DNA of 55,408 nucleotides from Gemmataceae bacterium (GTDB taxonomy: Bacteria; Planctomycetota; Planctomycetia; Gemmatales; Gemmataceae), in NCBI GenBank assembly GCA_028288765.1, contig JAQGHQ010000037.1, forward strand, positions 1 to 55,408. Direction: 5' to 3'. The position numbers and the translations under genes were made by a program. Positions 36,681 to 46,101 of this stretch are shown piece by piece (the first letter of the stretch is position 1; the number at the start of each line of letters is the position of its first letter). Under the pieces are notes generated by a model. It worked only from the letters and a program-made list of their open reading frames with translations, did no database searches and had not been told where the DNA came from.

Positions 36681-37201
36681 GACGAAGGGCGGAGGGCGAA
36701 CTGCTCGTAGGCGAACCGGGCGTAACCGATCGGGCTCGGGCGGGTGGTATTGCCGCTTTAGGACTGCCGGACAGAAGACCTGTAGGGCCGGCTATGCCGG
36801 CCGTTTCTTGTTCCGGCACCCAGCAAGTTTGGCCGGCATAGCCGGCCCTACAGGTCTTCTGTCCGGCAGCCCTTAACGGGGGCGACCGTCAGGCGCCGGG
36901 TGCGAGGCATAATCTGTACAAATGTATAGTTAACGAGTTAACGAGAGTTAACCACCGCCGGTTGAGTCGACCGGGGCAAGGGCGCGGCGGACGGAAAACC
37001 CGCAAGTCTTAACCAATCTTAACCGTTTCACTTGGTTATCCTGCCGGAAGATATGTGTAGGTCGGGGGTTCCGGAAGTATTTTTGGAAAGTGCGTAACTG
37101 GTCTCGGGCGGGTGGTTTTGCCAGGTGAAAACCCGGCTCTTCCCCTGTCCTCGTGCGGTACAATCGGAGGCCCATTCCCGCCTTCCCCCGAGGAACCCGC
37201 C
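36681..37201. promoter_or_regulatory. 521-bp intergenic region with GTTAAC repeats
   Basis: It contains a palindrome (separate entry) and, at 36905-37085, a notably AT-richer stretch. In it three GTTAAC sites occur at 36929, 36937 and 36947, with TTAACC half-sites at about 37010 and 37018. These phased repeats look like an operator or replication-type box cluster. The ribosome binding site GAGGAAC precedes the GTG at 37202. Confidence 0.45.
36764..36869. repeat. 39-bp perfect inverted repeat
   Basis: Arms 36764-36802 and 36831-36869 are exact reverse complements with a 28-base spacer. The inner end GGCCGGCTATGCCGGCC is itself palindromic. It lies after the oxidoreductase gene and may terminate it. 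The word GTAGGGCCGGCTATGCCGGCC suggests a dispersed element. Confidence 0.85.
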
Positions 37202-38131
37202 GTGGACCGCCGCACGTTCTTGACCGCCACCGGTGTCACCGTCGCGACCGCGGGCTTCCGCCCGCAGCTCACCAGGGCCGGCGCGGACGCGCCCAAGAAA
37301 GAACCGACAAAGTTCCTGATCGCGTGCATGACGCTCCCGTACTCCCGGTTCCCGCTCGCCCGGGCCCTCGACGGCATCAAGGCCGCGGGCTACCGGTACG
37401 TCGCCTGGGGCACCACCCATAAGGAAGACGGGAAAGACGTGCCGGTCCTCGCCACGGCCGCCCCGCCGGAAAAGGCGAAGGAGCTGGGGAAGCGGTGCCG
37501 CGATATGGGCCTCGACCCGGTGATGATGTTCAGCGGCGTCTACCCCGAGGCCAGGGACGGGTTCGACGTCCACAAGCAGCGTATCCTCCAGGCCGGGGCC
37601 GCGGGCATCCCGCAGGTCCTCACGTTCGGCCACACCAAGGGCGGGAACCGCCGGGTCTGGGTCGATCGGTTCAAAGAGCTCGCCCCGATCGCCGGGGACA
37701 ACAACGTCCTCCTGGTGGTCAAGCAGCACGGCGGGGAGACGGGCACCGGCGAGGCGTGCGCGGCCATCACCCGCGAGGTGAACCACCCGAACGTCAAAGT
37801 GAACTACGACGCCGGGAACGTCCTCGACTACCTCGACAAAGACCCGATTCCGGACATCAAGACGTGCGCGGACGAGGTCCGGAGCTTCTGCATCAAGGAC
37901 CACCGGAACTGGCCGAAGGACGAGGACTGCGGCCCCGGGTTCGGGGAGATCGACCACTACAGGTTGCTGCACCCGGTCGCGGCCACCGGGCTGACGATGC
38001 CGCTGGCGTGCGAGAACATCTTCGCCCCGCTCGTCCCCCGGCCGGAGAACCCGGCCGGGGTGGACGCCCTGGCGAAGAGGGCCCGGGAGTTCCTCGAATT
38101 CGTGACCGGCGGGCTCCAGCGGCGCGAATGA
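37202..38131 (+). CDS. Tat-exported sugar phosphate isomerase/epimerase-like TIM-barrel protein (309 aa)
   Basis: GTG 37202 starts a clear twin-arginine signal (DRRTFLTATGVTVATAG) with GAGGAA upstream; in-frame sequence before it is not protein-like. The mature part follows the xylose-isomerase-like TIM barrel (AP endonuclease 2 superfamily): GIKAAGYRYVAWG, LTFGHTKGG, VVKQHGGETG, VNYDAGNVLDY, FCIKDH and a late ACENIF. The conserved metal-site residues (E/D, H) appear in order. Such exported isomerase-like proteins are common in planctomycetes. Substrate unknown. Confidence 0.83.
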   Translation: MDRRTFLTATGVTVATAGFRPQLTRAGADAPKKEPTKFLIACMTLPYSRFPLARALDGIKAAGYRYVAWGTTHKEDGKDVPVLATAAPPEKAKELGKRCRDMGLDPVMMFSGVYPEARDGFDVHKQRILQAGAAGIPQVLTFGHTKGGNRRVWVDRFKELAPIAGDNNVLLVVKQHGGETGTGEACAAITREVNHPNVKVNYDAGNVLDYLDKDPIPDIKTCADEVRSFCIKDHRNWPKDEDCGPGFGEIDHYRLLHPVAATGLTMPLACENIFAPLVPRPENPAGVDALAKRAREFLEFVTGGLQRRE

Positions 38132-38260
38132 CATTTTCGCCCGCGGCCAGCACTTGTGGGACGATCGAACAAGAGGGTAAACTAGTTTGAGACTGGCTTC
38201 TCCGCACGAAACCCCTCCCATAATCTACCCCACCGCAGTCATTCCATTCCGAAAGTCTTT

Positions 38261-39193
38261 ATGGACTCACACGTCCGTCGGGCCGGGTTCACGCTGATCG
38301 AGTTGTTGGTGGTGATCGCGATCATCGCGATCCTGATCGGCCTCCTCCTGCCGGCCGTCCAGAAGGTCCGCGAGGCCGCCGCCCGGATGAAGTGCGCGAA
38401 CAACACGCGGCAGGTCGCCATCGGCCTGCACAACTACCACGACGCGAACGGGATGTTCCCGCCCGGCCAGCCCCAGGGGTACTACTACTCGAACTGGTAC
38501 GGAGACCCCCTGGTCCGGGACTTCGACCGGAGCTGTTGGATCGGGTTCATCCTCCCGTACATCGAGCAGACGGCGCTGGGTGCCCAGGTGCAGGCGTTTC
38601 TGGTCGCCCCGACCACCCACACCTGCTTCACCCCGTTCGCCCCGCTCGTGATCCCGACCCTGACCTGCCCGTCGGACCCGAACAGCCCGAAGGTGTCCTC
38701 CCTCGGCCAGGGGGTCCACGCGAGCTACGTCACCTGTCTCGGGAACACGCCCGCGACCCCGGGGGGGTCGAACGGGGCGAACCTGAACGGGATGTTCTAC
38801 GGCCGGTCGAAGACGAAGCTGACGGACGTCACCGACGGGACGTCGAACACCCTCATGGTGAGCGAGCTGTTGCAATCGCCGGACACCGGCGCGCACGACA
38901 TCCGGGGGCGGGTGTGGAACTCGATCCACGCCGGGTCCGAGTTCTCGACCATCTACCCGCCGAATTCCACCGTCGGGGACAACTCGATGGGGTACTGCGT
39001 GCCCCTCCCGAAGGTGCCGTGCGGGTCGCAGTCGGTGGCGGACGCATTCGCCCTGGCGCGGAGCCAGCACACCGGGGGGGTGAACGCGGCCCTGGGCGAC
39101 GCCTCGATCCGGTTCTTCCGGGACGGGATCAACCCCCAGACGTGGTCCTGGATGGGTACGCGGACCGGGGGCGAAGTCCTACCGAACGAGTAA
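38261..39193 (+). CDS. DUF1559 prepilin-type N-methylation protein (310 aa)
   Basis: The N-terminus [37 protein letters not shown]... is the class III/IV prepilin signal; cleavage is expected after Gly and before Phe. DUF1559 signatures follow: [25 protein letters not shown], a middle CPSDPN, and near the end [24 protein letters not shown]. These proteins are hugely expanded in planctomycetes and are thought to form pseudopilin-like surface fibres. It is followed 17 bp later by a small lipoprotein, the usual arrangement. Confidence 0.95.
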   Translation: MDSHVRRAGFTLIELLVVIAIIAILIGLLLPAVQKVREAAARMKCANNTRQVAIGLHNYHDANGMFPPGQPQGYYYSNWYGDPLVRDFDRSCWIGFILPYIEQTALGAQVQAFLVAPTTHTCFTPFAPLVIPTLTCPSDPNSPKVSSLGQGVHASYVTCLGNTPATPGGSNGANLNGMFYGRSKTKLTDVTDGTSNTLMVSELLQSPDTGAHDIRGRVWNSIHAGSEFSTIYPPNSTVGDNSMGYCVPLPKVPCGSQSVADAFALARSQHTGGVNAALGDASIRFFRDGINPQTWSWMGTRTGGEVLPNE

Positions 39194-39210
39194 TCCGGGC
39201 GAGGTGCGTC

Positions 39211-39612
39211 ATGGCCACACGGGTCTTTCCCGCCCTGGCGGTCGCCGGGGCGGTGTTCGTTCTGGTCGCCGGCGGGTGCGGCGGGGACGCCCCGGCCGAG
39301 GTGCGCGGGGTGGTGCGGATCGACGGCCAGCCTCTGCGGGACGGGGAGATCATCTTCGAGGCGGTGGACGGCGCCACGACCCCGGGGGCCGGCCCGATCA
39401 AGGATGGGCGGTACGAGGTGCGGGTGACGCCCGGCCCGAAGAAGGTCCGGATCACCGCCTCCCGCCCGGCCCGCAAGGCGGACCCGGTGATGGGGGCTGC
39501 CGCCCGCGAGCAGATGATCGCCAAAGAGTTCAACAAGCAGACGAGGCTGACCGCCGAGATCAAGCCCGGGAAGAACGAGGGGGTCGATTTCGACGTGAAC
39601 CCGATCCCGTGA
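39211..39612 (+). CDS. Small lipoprotein downstream of DUF1559 gene (133 aa)
   Basis: The signal peptide ends in VAGGC (lipobox), followed by a short beta-rich domain with VRGVVRIDGQPLRDGEIIFEA and GRYEVRVTPGPKKV, a carboxypeptidase-regulatory-like or transthyretin-like pattern common in planctomycete lipoproteins. ATG 39211 is preceded by GAGG. It is co-transcribed with the DUF1559 gene by spacing. Function unknown, probably envelope-located. Confidence 0.82.
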   Translation: MATRVFPALAVAGAVFVLVAGGCGGDAPAEVRGVVRIDGQPLRDGEIIFEAVDGATTPGAGPIKDGRYEVRVTPGPKKVRITASRPARKADPVMGAAAREQMIAKEFNKQTRLTAEIKPGKNEGVDFDVNPIP

Positions 39613-39652
39613 CCCGCGGAGGGTTCGAGCTTTTTTCGGCCGGGTCGAACCG

Positions 39653-39658
39653 TATAAT
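39653..39658 (+). promoter_or_regulatory. Putative -10 element of ssrA
   Basis: A perfect TATAAT lies 35 bases before the mature tmRNA 5' end, consistent with a short processed leader. No convincing -35 hexamer is seen at 17 bp. Confidence 0.5.
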
Positions 39659-39692
39659 ACAGATGCCTGATCTAAAGATCGGGTATTCCCCC

Positions 39693-40093
<401 letters not shown>

Positions 40094-40095
40094 CT

Positions 40096-40130
40096 GAAAG
40101 CCACTTAGGAGTCCAACCTAAGTGGCTTTC
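40096..40130 (+). terminator. Terminator hairpin after ssrA
   Basis: A 14-bp perfect stem GAAAGCCACTTAGG / CCTAAGTGGCTTTC with a 7-base loop lies two bases after the tmRNA and is followed by a short T-rich run (TTCATT). Confidence 0.8.
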
Positions 40131-40593
40131 TTCATTAACTTTACGTCAAATCGATTTATCCGATTTTTCCCCCTCAGAGGGGAGGGATCGTATCGCGGCT
40201 CGCAAACAAACAGACAATATACAGTCTATTAAACCCACCAATCACTCCGGCCATCTTGTCCCGGATGAGGAAATGGGACCGGGACCCAGATAATCGGAAG
40301 AACTGTCAAGCCCGCCATAACGAACGGTCGACATGAAGAGAGATGCTGTGGACCCCTTGAGTGGTTCGAGACACTGTGCTGGTCCCCGAAACTGTCGGGC
40401 TCGCACCGGAGACGGCTTCGTAGGCCCACACCACTCGTGGCCATAAGTCCTGTGCCCAGCGGGTCGTTCCCCCGAAGGGCCAGGTCTTACTCCCGGACCC
40501 GCACCGCGTTCGACTGGTCCGTCCACAATCTGGTCTACGCAGACCAGATGCGGACGGACTCATTCGACCCCGGCTCAACAAAAATACTAGAAC
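40131..40593. other. 463-bp intergenic region with one imperfect palindrome
   Basis: No gene or RNA is recognised. An imperfect inverted repeat (GTCCGTCC.ATCTGGTC with GACCAGAT.GGACGGAC) occupies 40517-40559, shortly before the gene at 40594. Because that gene begins with a transposase-type domain, this could be a remnant of an insertion-sequence end (speculative). Confidence 0.4.
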
Positions 40594-42657
40594 ATGCGTC
40601 AGCCATATGGCACCGATCTGACGGACGCCGGCTGGGACCACCTGCGGTACGGGGTATTCGCCGGCCACGAGATTCCTCCCGACCTCCGCGAGGTGGTCGA
40701 CGCCCTGCTGTACCGCGACCAGGCCTGGTGTCCCTGGTCACTCCTCCCGCCGGGGTTCCTACCCGTTGATCGACTGCGGGAATACCGGCGGGCGTGGGGG
40801 GCGGACGGCACCTGGGCCCGAATCCGGGAAGCTGCCCGGTCGTCCCGCACGAACCGACCCCGATCGCCCGGGTCCTGGATCGGCAGAGCCCGACAGACGA
40901 CCGCCCGGGGGGCCCGGAAACTACCGCGCGGCGGTGCCCTGCTGTGGCCCGGGCGGGCGGTCATCAAGACGGCCGAGTACATCCTCAGCCGATTCACCAT
41001 CCACGCCTGGCTGCCCGGTTGGTTCTCCCGCGCTCACCAGTTCATGGCTGCCGGGGAGTACGCCGCCGCGGCCGAACTATACACCCGAATCCTCGCGATC
41101 GATCCGGCCAACGTGCCGTCCCTCTTGCGGCGGGCTTGGGCGTACCACCAGCTCGCCCGGAACGCCGAAGCGTGTGCCGACTGCTGGACCGCCCTGGCCC
41201 TCCCAGATCTCACCCTCGCGGACCGGGCCCAGGCCCACTTCTACCTGTCCCAGTCGCGGGTCTTGTTGGGTGAGGCTGCACAAGGTGCAGAGCATGGGGC
41301 CCTGGCCCGGCTATTTCACCGGTACGGGCCGGACGCCCCGTGGGACACGGATGAGGCGGTCGTCGGGCCGGACGAGTTCGAACTGCTTGCGGACACCCAC
41401 AACGACCTAGCCGAGTACGCGATCAACACGCGGGCCGATTTCCCCACCGCAACCGCCCTCTATCAGCTGGGGGCCGAGGTGCGGCGACGGTATGCCCGGT
41501 GGCTCGCCGAGGTGCCGTCCCGCACCCTCTACCTGTCGGAGGACTGGGTCCGGAACATCGGCCACATGGCCCTGATCGACTTCTGGGTGAAGATGGACCG
41601 GATGGGCTGGCGGACCTGGGACCGGATGGTCCTGTTGGCCCCGCCCGGGCGGACCGCCAACCGGACGTATGCCGAGTACTATGCGCCGTTCTTCCGGATC
41701 CTCCGGACCGACCAGGTCCCGCCCGGGCTGCGACACCTGGTGACCACGTTCGGCCCCCGGGTCGCCTCCCTGCTCGATCTCCCGGACGGCTCCTCCCGGT
41801 ACTTTCTGGAGGGGATGGGGTTGATCCAGGAAGCGTGGGAGCGGGACGGCCGCGACCCGCTCCTGCGGATCACCCCGGAGGACGAGGCGTTCGGCCGGGC
41901 GCAGCTGCGGGCGATGGGCGTCCCGGACGGGGCCTGGTTCGTCAGCCTCCACGTCCGATCCCCCGGGTTCCACAAGGAAGGTGCTGTCACCCACCAGTCC
42001 CACCGCAACGCGGACGTCCGGTCGTACCTGACGGCGATCCGGGAGATCGTCCGGCAGGGCGGGTGGGTGATCCGCTTGGGCGACCCGAGCATGCCCCCCC
42101 TCCCCCGGATGGAAGGGGTGGTGGACTACGCCCGCAGCCGGTTCAAATCCGCCCGGATGGACGTATTCCTGTGCGCCGGGTGCCGGTTCTACGTCGGGGT
42201 GGCGTCCGGCATCTCCCACCTGCCGACCACCTTCGGAGTTCCGTGCGTCCTGACCAACTGGCTGTCCAACGTCCTCCCGGTCTACAGCCGTAACGACCTG
42301 TTCCTTCCGAAGCTGCTCCGGACTACCCGGGACGGCCGGCTCCTTCCGTTCGAACGGTATCTGGACCCGGCCACCCGGCTGCTCAGCTACTCCGGTGACA
42401 ACCTCGCGGCCGCCGGGCTAGTGCCGGTCGATAACACGCCGGACGAACTCCGGGACGCGGTCGTCGAGATGATGGACCAGCTGGCCGGGACGGGCGCCTT
42501 TGCCCCGAAAGATGAAGAGACGGTGGCGACATTCGACACCCTGGCCCGTGCGGCCGGGCTGGCCGGATTCCCACGGGTCAGCCGGTCATTCATGGCCAGG
42601 CACCAGGCCCTGCTGTCGCCATCTCCGGCCCTGGGACTTGCCGGCAAGGCGGCCTAA
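40594..42657 (+). CDS. TIGR04372-type glycosyltransferase with TPR and N-terminal DUF4096 transposase-derived domain (687 aa)
   Basis: Residues 1-85 match the DUF4096 region of IS5-family transposases (YGTDLTDAGWDHL, LREVVDALLYRDQAWCPW, WGADGTWARI). A basic linker (86-125) follows, then TPR-like helices (FMAAGEYAAAAELYTRILAIDPANVPSLLRRAW), then the TIGR04372 domain: WFVSLHVRSPGF, QSHRNADVRSYLTAI, GGWVIRLGDPSMPPLP, MDVFLCAGCRFYVGVASGISHLP and FGVPCVLTNW. The family transfers sugars in surface-glycan clusters. ATG 40594 lacks a good Shine-Dalgarno site. A start inside the linker would give a normal glycosyltransferase; the frame is nevertheless open and transposase-like to 40594. It begins the surface-glycan locus. 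Confidence 0.8.
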   Translation: MRQPYGTDLTDAGWDHLRYGVFAGHEIPPDLREVVDALLYRDQAWCPWSLLPPGFLPVDRLREYRRAWGADGTWARIREAARSSRTNRPRSPGSWIGRARQTTARGARKLPRGGALLWPGRAVIKTAEYILSRFTIHAWLPGWFSRAHQFMAAGEYAAAAELYTRILAIDPANVPSLLRRAWAYHQLARNAEACADCWTALALPDLTLADRAQAHFYLSQSRVLLGEAAQGAEHGALARLFHRYGPDAPWDTDEAVVGPDEFELLADTHNDLAEYAINTRADFPTATALYQLGAEVRRRYARWLAEVPSRTLYLSEDWVRNIGHMALIDFWVKMDRMGWRTWDRMVLLAPPGRTANRTYAEYYAPFFRILRTDQVPPGLRHLVTTFGPRVASLLDLPDGSSRYFLEGMGLIQEAWERDGRDPLLRITPEDEAFGRAQLRAMGVPDGAWFVSLHVRSPGFHKEGAVTHQSHRNADVRSYLTAIREIVRQGGWVIRLGDPSMPPLPRMEGVVDYARSRFKSARMDVFLCAGCRFYVGVASGISHLPTTFGVPCVLTNWLSNVLPVYSRNDLFLPKLLRTTRDGRLLPFERYLDPATRLLSYSGDNLAAAGLVPVDNTPDELRDAVVEMMDQLAGTGAFAPKDEETVATFDTLARAAGLAGFPRVSRSFMARHQALLSPSPALGLAGKAA

Positions 42658-42861
42658 TACATGAACCCGGTAAGACGGTCTTCTTTGCGTGGCGTAGGCG
42701 CCCCGCCTGCACCACACAAAGACACCGCCCGCGACTACGTGGATGAGCCGGCCCGGACCGCCGGTGGAGTGTCCCCGGCGGTTGATAGTCTCTTCCGGCG
42801 AACCCAACCGCCGACACCCCGTCAGTCCAACGAAGGGGGCCGGCAGAACCGGAGCTAGCCG

Positions 42862-44304
42862 ATGCTGTTCCATACGATCAAGTTCGTCTGGTTCTTCCTG
42901 ATTGTTTTCTCAGCCTACTGGCTAACCCCCTGGCGGCAGGTACGGGTGGCTATCCTACTGGCCGCGAGTTTCTATTTTTACGCCAGTTGGAACAAGTGGC
43001 TCGCCCTCATCGTCCTCGGCTCCTCCTTGACGGATTACCTGATCGCCCGCGGGCTGGAATCGTCGACCTCCTGGAGCTGGCGGCGGTTCTTCCTTGGAGT
43101 CAGCGTCGTCGGGAACCTGGGGCTGCTCTGCTACTTCAAGTACGCCAACTTCTTCCTCCGCTCCCTCGAGGAAGCATTGTCGGCCGCGGGAGGGACAGCA
43201 TCACTGCCCGTGCTGAGTGTGATGCTCCCGATCGGCATCTCGTTCTACACGTTCGAAGCCATCAGCTACACGGTCGACGTGTACCGCCGTCGAATCCCCG
43301 CCGAACGGAACCCGCTGCACTTTTTGCTGTTCATCACGTTCTTCCCGCACCTGGTGGCCGGGCCGATCGTCCGGGCCCGCGATTTCCTCCCTCAGATCCG
43401 CAAACGGAAGCGATGGAATTGGGGACGGGTCCACCTGGGCGTCCAGTACTTCCTGCTCGGGTTGTGCAAGAAGATGGTGATCGCGGACCGGATGGCGATG
43501 TACTCGGACCCGGTGTTCGCCGCCCCGGACCAATTCGGAACCGGAGCGGTCTGGCTGGCCATGCTGGCGTACGCGCTCCAGATCTACTGCGACTTCTCCG
43601 GGTACACCGACATGGCCCTCGGGACCGCCCACATGCTCGGGTACAAGCTGGCGACCAACTTCAACCTGCCGTACCTGGCGGCGAACGTATCGGACTTCTG
43701 GCGGCGGTGGCACATCTCACTCTCGACCTGGCTGCGGGACTACGTCTACATTCCACTCGGGGGGAACCGGAATAGCGAGAACCCGCACCGGAACAACCTG
43801 CTCACGGCCCGTAACCTGCTGATCACGATGGCCCTCGGCGGCCTGTGGCACGGGGCCGCATGGACGTTCGTGATCTGGGGGATACTGCACGGCTCGTTCT
43901 TGATCGTCCATCGGACCTTCCGCTCCTGGAGCGAGCGCCATCCGCGTCTCGATCGGGCGTTGAAAACACTGCCGGGCACCCTCCTGCGGGTCTGCACCAC
44001 CTTCCTCTGCGTATGCGTCGCCTGGGTCTTCTTCCGCGCCCAGACCCTCACCGGGGCGGTGGCGTTCGTCAGGCGGTTGTTCACCTGGCAGGTGGGGGCA
44101 CCGGCCGAGTTGACCTACCACTGCCTGGCGACCCTCGGGGCGGTCGTCCTCGTCGCCCACGTCTTGATGTACCACGGGTTCTGGAAGCGGGCAGTCGACC
44201 GGCTGCCGGCCCCCGTGCTGGGCTTGTCGTACGCGGTCCTTGCGACACTCGCCCTGACGTTGACCCCCGAGACCGCCAAGGTGTTCATCTACTTCCAGTT
44301 CTGA
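42862..44304 (+). CDS. MBOAT family membrane O-acyltransferase, AlgI-like (480 aa)
   Basis: Polytopic protein starting LFHTIKFVWFFLIVFSAYWL, with the MBOAT signatures FYFYASWNKW, GISFYTFEAISYTVDVYRR, PHLVAGPIVRARDFLPQ, YCDFSGYTDMALG, NFNLPYLA, DFWRRWHISLSTWLRDYVYIPLGG and the catalytic WHG (His near residue 330). In alginate and cellulose O-acetylation, AlgI-like proteins pass acyl groups across the membrane to a periplasmic SGNH partner; the next gene encodes one. About 200 bp without a convincing gene precede it. Confidence 0.95.
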   Translation: MLFHTIKFVWFFLIVFSAYWLTPWRQVRVAILLAASFYFYASWNKWLALIVLGSSLTDYLIARGLESSTSWSWRRFFLGVSVVGNLGLLCYFKYANFFLRSLEEALSAAGGTASLPVLSVMLPIGISFYTFEAISYTVDVYRRRIPAERNPLHFLLFITFFPHLVAGPIVRARDFLPQIRKRKRWNWGRVHLGVQYFLLGLCKKMVIADRMAMYSDPVFAAPDQFGTGAVWLAMLAYALQIYCDFSGYTDMALGTAHMLGYKLATNFNLPYLAANVSDFWRRWHISLSTWLRDYVYIPLGGNRNSENPHRNNLLTARNLLITMALGGLWHGAAWTFVIWGILHGSFLIVHRTFRSWSERHPRLDRALKTLPGTLLRVCTTFLCVCVAWVFFRAQTLTGAVAFVRRLFTWQVGAPAELTYHCLATLGAVVLVAHVLMYHGFWKRAVDRLPAPVLGLSYAVLATLALTLTPETAKVFIYFQF

Positions 44305-44341
44305 TCTGGGCCCCGAGCCGGGGGTTGTGGAGGGAGTCACG

Positions 44342-45520
44342 ATGCTGTTCCAGGGATTGCCGCGGCCGGTCCTCGGGTGGGGCGCGGGAGAGGGTCGTCG
44401 GGGCGGCATCGCGGGGTCGCGGCCGCTAGCCTCGTCCGCCCGGACGCCGCCGGGCCCGTCGTCCCGGGCGGCGGTGAGCCGTCGCGGCCGGATTGCCGTC
44501 CTCTCGGGGGTCCTCCTGTTCCTGGGGTCCCAGTTCGCCTTCTTCCCGTTGAGCGGGCCCTGGCCCCCGATGCAGGATGCCGAGTACGGACACAAACTGG
44601 TCAACCTCCGGAAGCAGATCCGGAACAAGCCCTCGGGCCGGCCGACGGTGGTGATGTTTGGGAGCTCGCTGACCGGTTGGGGCCTGAACCCCGCGGCGAT
44701 GACCCACCTCGCCCCGGGCGGCCCCGGCGGGCCGGTCGTGTTCAACTTCGGGATCAACAGCAGCGGCGTGGTGGTCGAACTGGTGTGTCTGAAGCGGCTC
44801 CTCGCCGAGGGCGTCCGCCCGGACCTGGTGCTGATCGAAACGCACCCGTGGTTCCTGTTCGAGGGATACAACCACGTGGCCGACAAAATCCACTTCCTGC
44901 CCATCTCCCGCGTCCAGCCGCGGGACCTCCCGGTCCTTGTCCGGTACGACGAGAAGGCGGGACGACTGCTCGGGGCGTGGGCCGAGCACCACGCGGTGCC
45001 GTGGTACGCCCACCGGCACGACCTCCAAAACTCACTGCTCCCGAAGTGGGTGCGGAAGGACCAACGGACCGGGGTGTGGGACTACACCGACCGGTGCGGG
45101 TGGGAGGGCGCGCTGGCGGGCCTTTCTTCGCCGTTGTCCATGCCCGAACGGGTGGCCTCGGCCAGGTTCCACGTCGAGGCCATGAACAATTCCCCCCTCT
45201 ACCCCGACGCTCACCGGGCGTATAGGGAAATCGTCGGGACGTGCCAGCGGGCAAAGGTCCCGGTCGTGTTCGTCCGGATGCCGGAGATGCGGGTGATGCG
45301 CCAGGATTCTCCGCAGACATACAAGGACAAGATCGAGCGATGTTACACGGACCTGTACCACGCGACCGGGGTCCACTTCGTCGACGCCCGCGGATGGGTC
45401 GACGACGTCCACTTCGTCGACGGGTTCCACCTTGTCCCGGAGGGTTCTGTCGTCTTCTCCCGTCGGCTCGAGCAAGAGATCCTCATCCCCTTTGTGAGAT
45501 CCTTCTCACCCCCGGGATGA
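44342..45520 (+). CDS. SGNH/GDSL-like exported acyltransferase partner (DUF1574/AlgJ-like, 392 aa)
   Basis: ATG 44342 has GGAGGGAG upstream; the in-frame GTG at 44327 would overlap that site. After a basic leader comes one membrane anchor (GRIAVLSGVLLFLGSQFAFF). The extracytoplasmic domain has an SGNH block I (VVMFGSSLTGWG, Ser near residue 105), an Asn-containing NFGINSSG and a block V DxxH in VDGFHLVPEG near residue 359. Order and distance fit the AlgJ/X or PatB-type partner of MBOAT proteins, acetylating a polysaccharide outside the membrane. It starts 37 bp after the MBOAT gene. Confidence 0.8.
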   Translation: MLFQGLPRPVLGWGAGEGRRGGIAGSRPLASSARTPPGPSSRAAVSRRGRIAVLSGVLLFLGSQFAFFPLSGPWPPMQDAEYGHKLVNLRKQIRNKPSGRPTVVMFGSSLTGWGLNPAAMTHLAPGGPGGPVVFNFGINSSGVVVELVCLKRLLAEGVRPDLVLIETHPWFLFEGYNHVADKIHFLPISRVQPRDLPVLVRYDEKAGRLLGAWAEHHAVPWYAHRHDLQNSLLPKWVRKDQRTGVWDYTDRCGWEGALAGLSSPLSMPERVASARFHVEAMNNSPLYPDAHRAYREIVGTCQRAKVPVVFVRMPEMRVMRQDSPQTYKDKIERCYTDLYHATGVHFVDARGWVDDVHFVDGFHLVPEGSVVFSRRLEQEILIPFVRSFSPPG

Positions 45521-45708
45521 CAACTGCGTGCGGAATGCGTTGGCCCGAATGCGATCGCACACCCAGGAGACGGTTCGAGATATCGCCATTGATGCTCCCG
45601 GCGGCGACGGGTGGCATCGCTACGAGCGATGCCCGGGGCCGGGTCAGACGACCGGGAGTGGGATACAGATGCCCCCTTTGGGCTCGGCCCGGTCACCTTG
45701 GCCGGGCC

Positions 45709-46056
45709 CTACGCGGCCGGCCGCGTTGCCGCGGCCGGGATAGCCCGGGCGGCGTCCAACTCCCGCCGGGCGTGCTCGGCCGAGAGGCGGTAACCCACGA
45801 GGTCCCGTAGGGCCTGCTGGAGGGCCTTCTTGTACCCCTCCATCTCCGTCGGGAGTCCCTCGTACTTCTGCTTGTACTCCTCGACGACCCGGTTGATCTC
45901 GTCGTATGCGCCCTTGTACCCGGCTAGATCGCGATGGAGTTCATCGCAGGCGGTTTTGTACCCTGCCAGATCCTGTTGCAGGCTGGCATATGTTCGGCAA
46001 CGAACGATCCTGCACCCCAGCGCACGCAGGACGGACTGGATCAGTTTCTTCAGCAT
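45709..46056 (-). CDS. Coiled-coil protein (115 aa)
   Basis: Short protein with regular heptads across residues 25-100 and a repeated element, DLAGYKTACDELHR / DLAGYKGAYDEINR / VVEEYKQKYEGL / EMEGYKKALQQAL, an 11-14-residue repeat with a conserved YK. The N-terminus LKKLIQSVLRALGCR is amphipathic. No enzyme motif. Similar short coiled coils occur next to glycosyl/methyltransferase genes in planctomycete surface loci and may be a scaffold. It is on the minus strand, downstream of the methyltransferase gene by 45 bp. Confidence 0.7.
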   Translation of the reverse strand: MLKKLIQSVLRALGCRIVRCRTYASLQQDLAGYKTACDELHRDLAGYKGAYDEINRVVEEYKQKYEGLPTEMEGYKKALQQALRDLVGYRLSAEHARRELDAARAIPAAATRPAA

Positions 46057-46101
46057 TGGTCGCCCTCATCGAACGTCTGGTCCCGGCCCCGACACGTACG
46101 A

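Noticed and set aside
42661..42858. Small plus-strand frame between the glycosyltransferase and MBOAT genes
   Set aside because: No ribosome binding site and no protein-like composition, so it is probably just the spacer.
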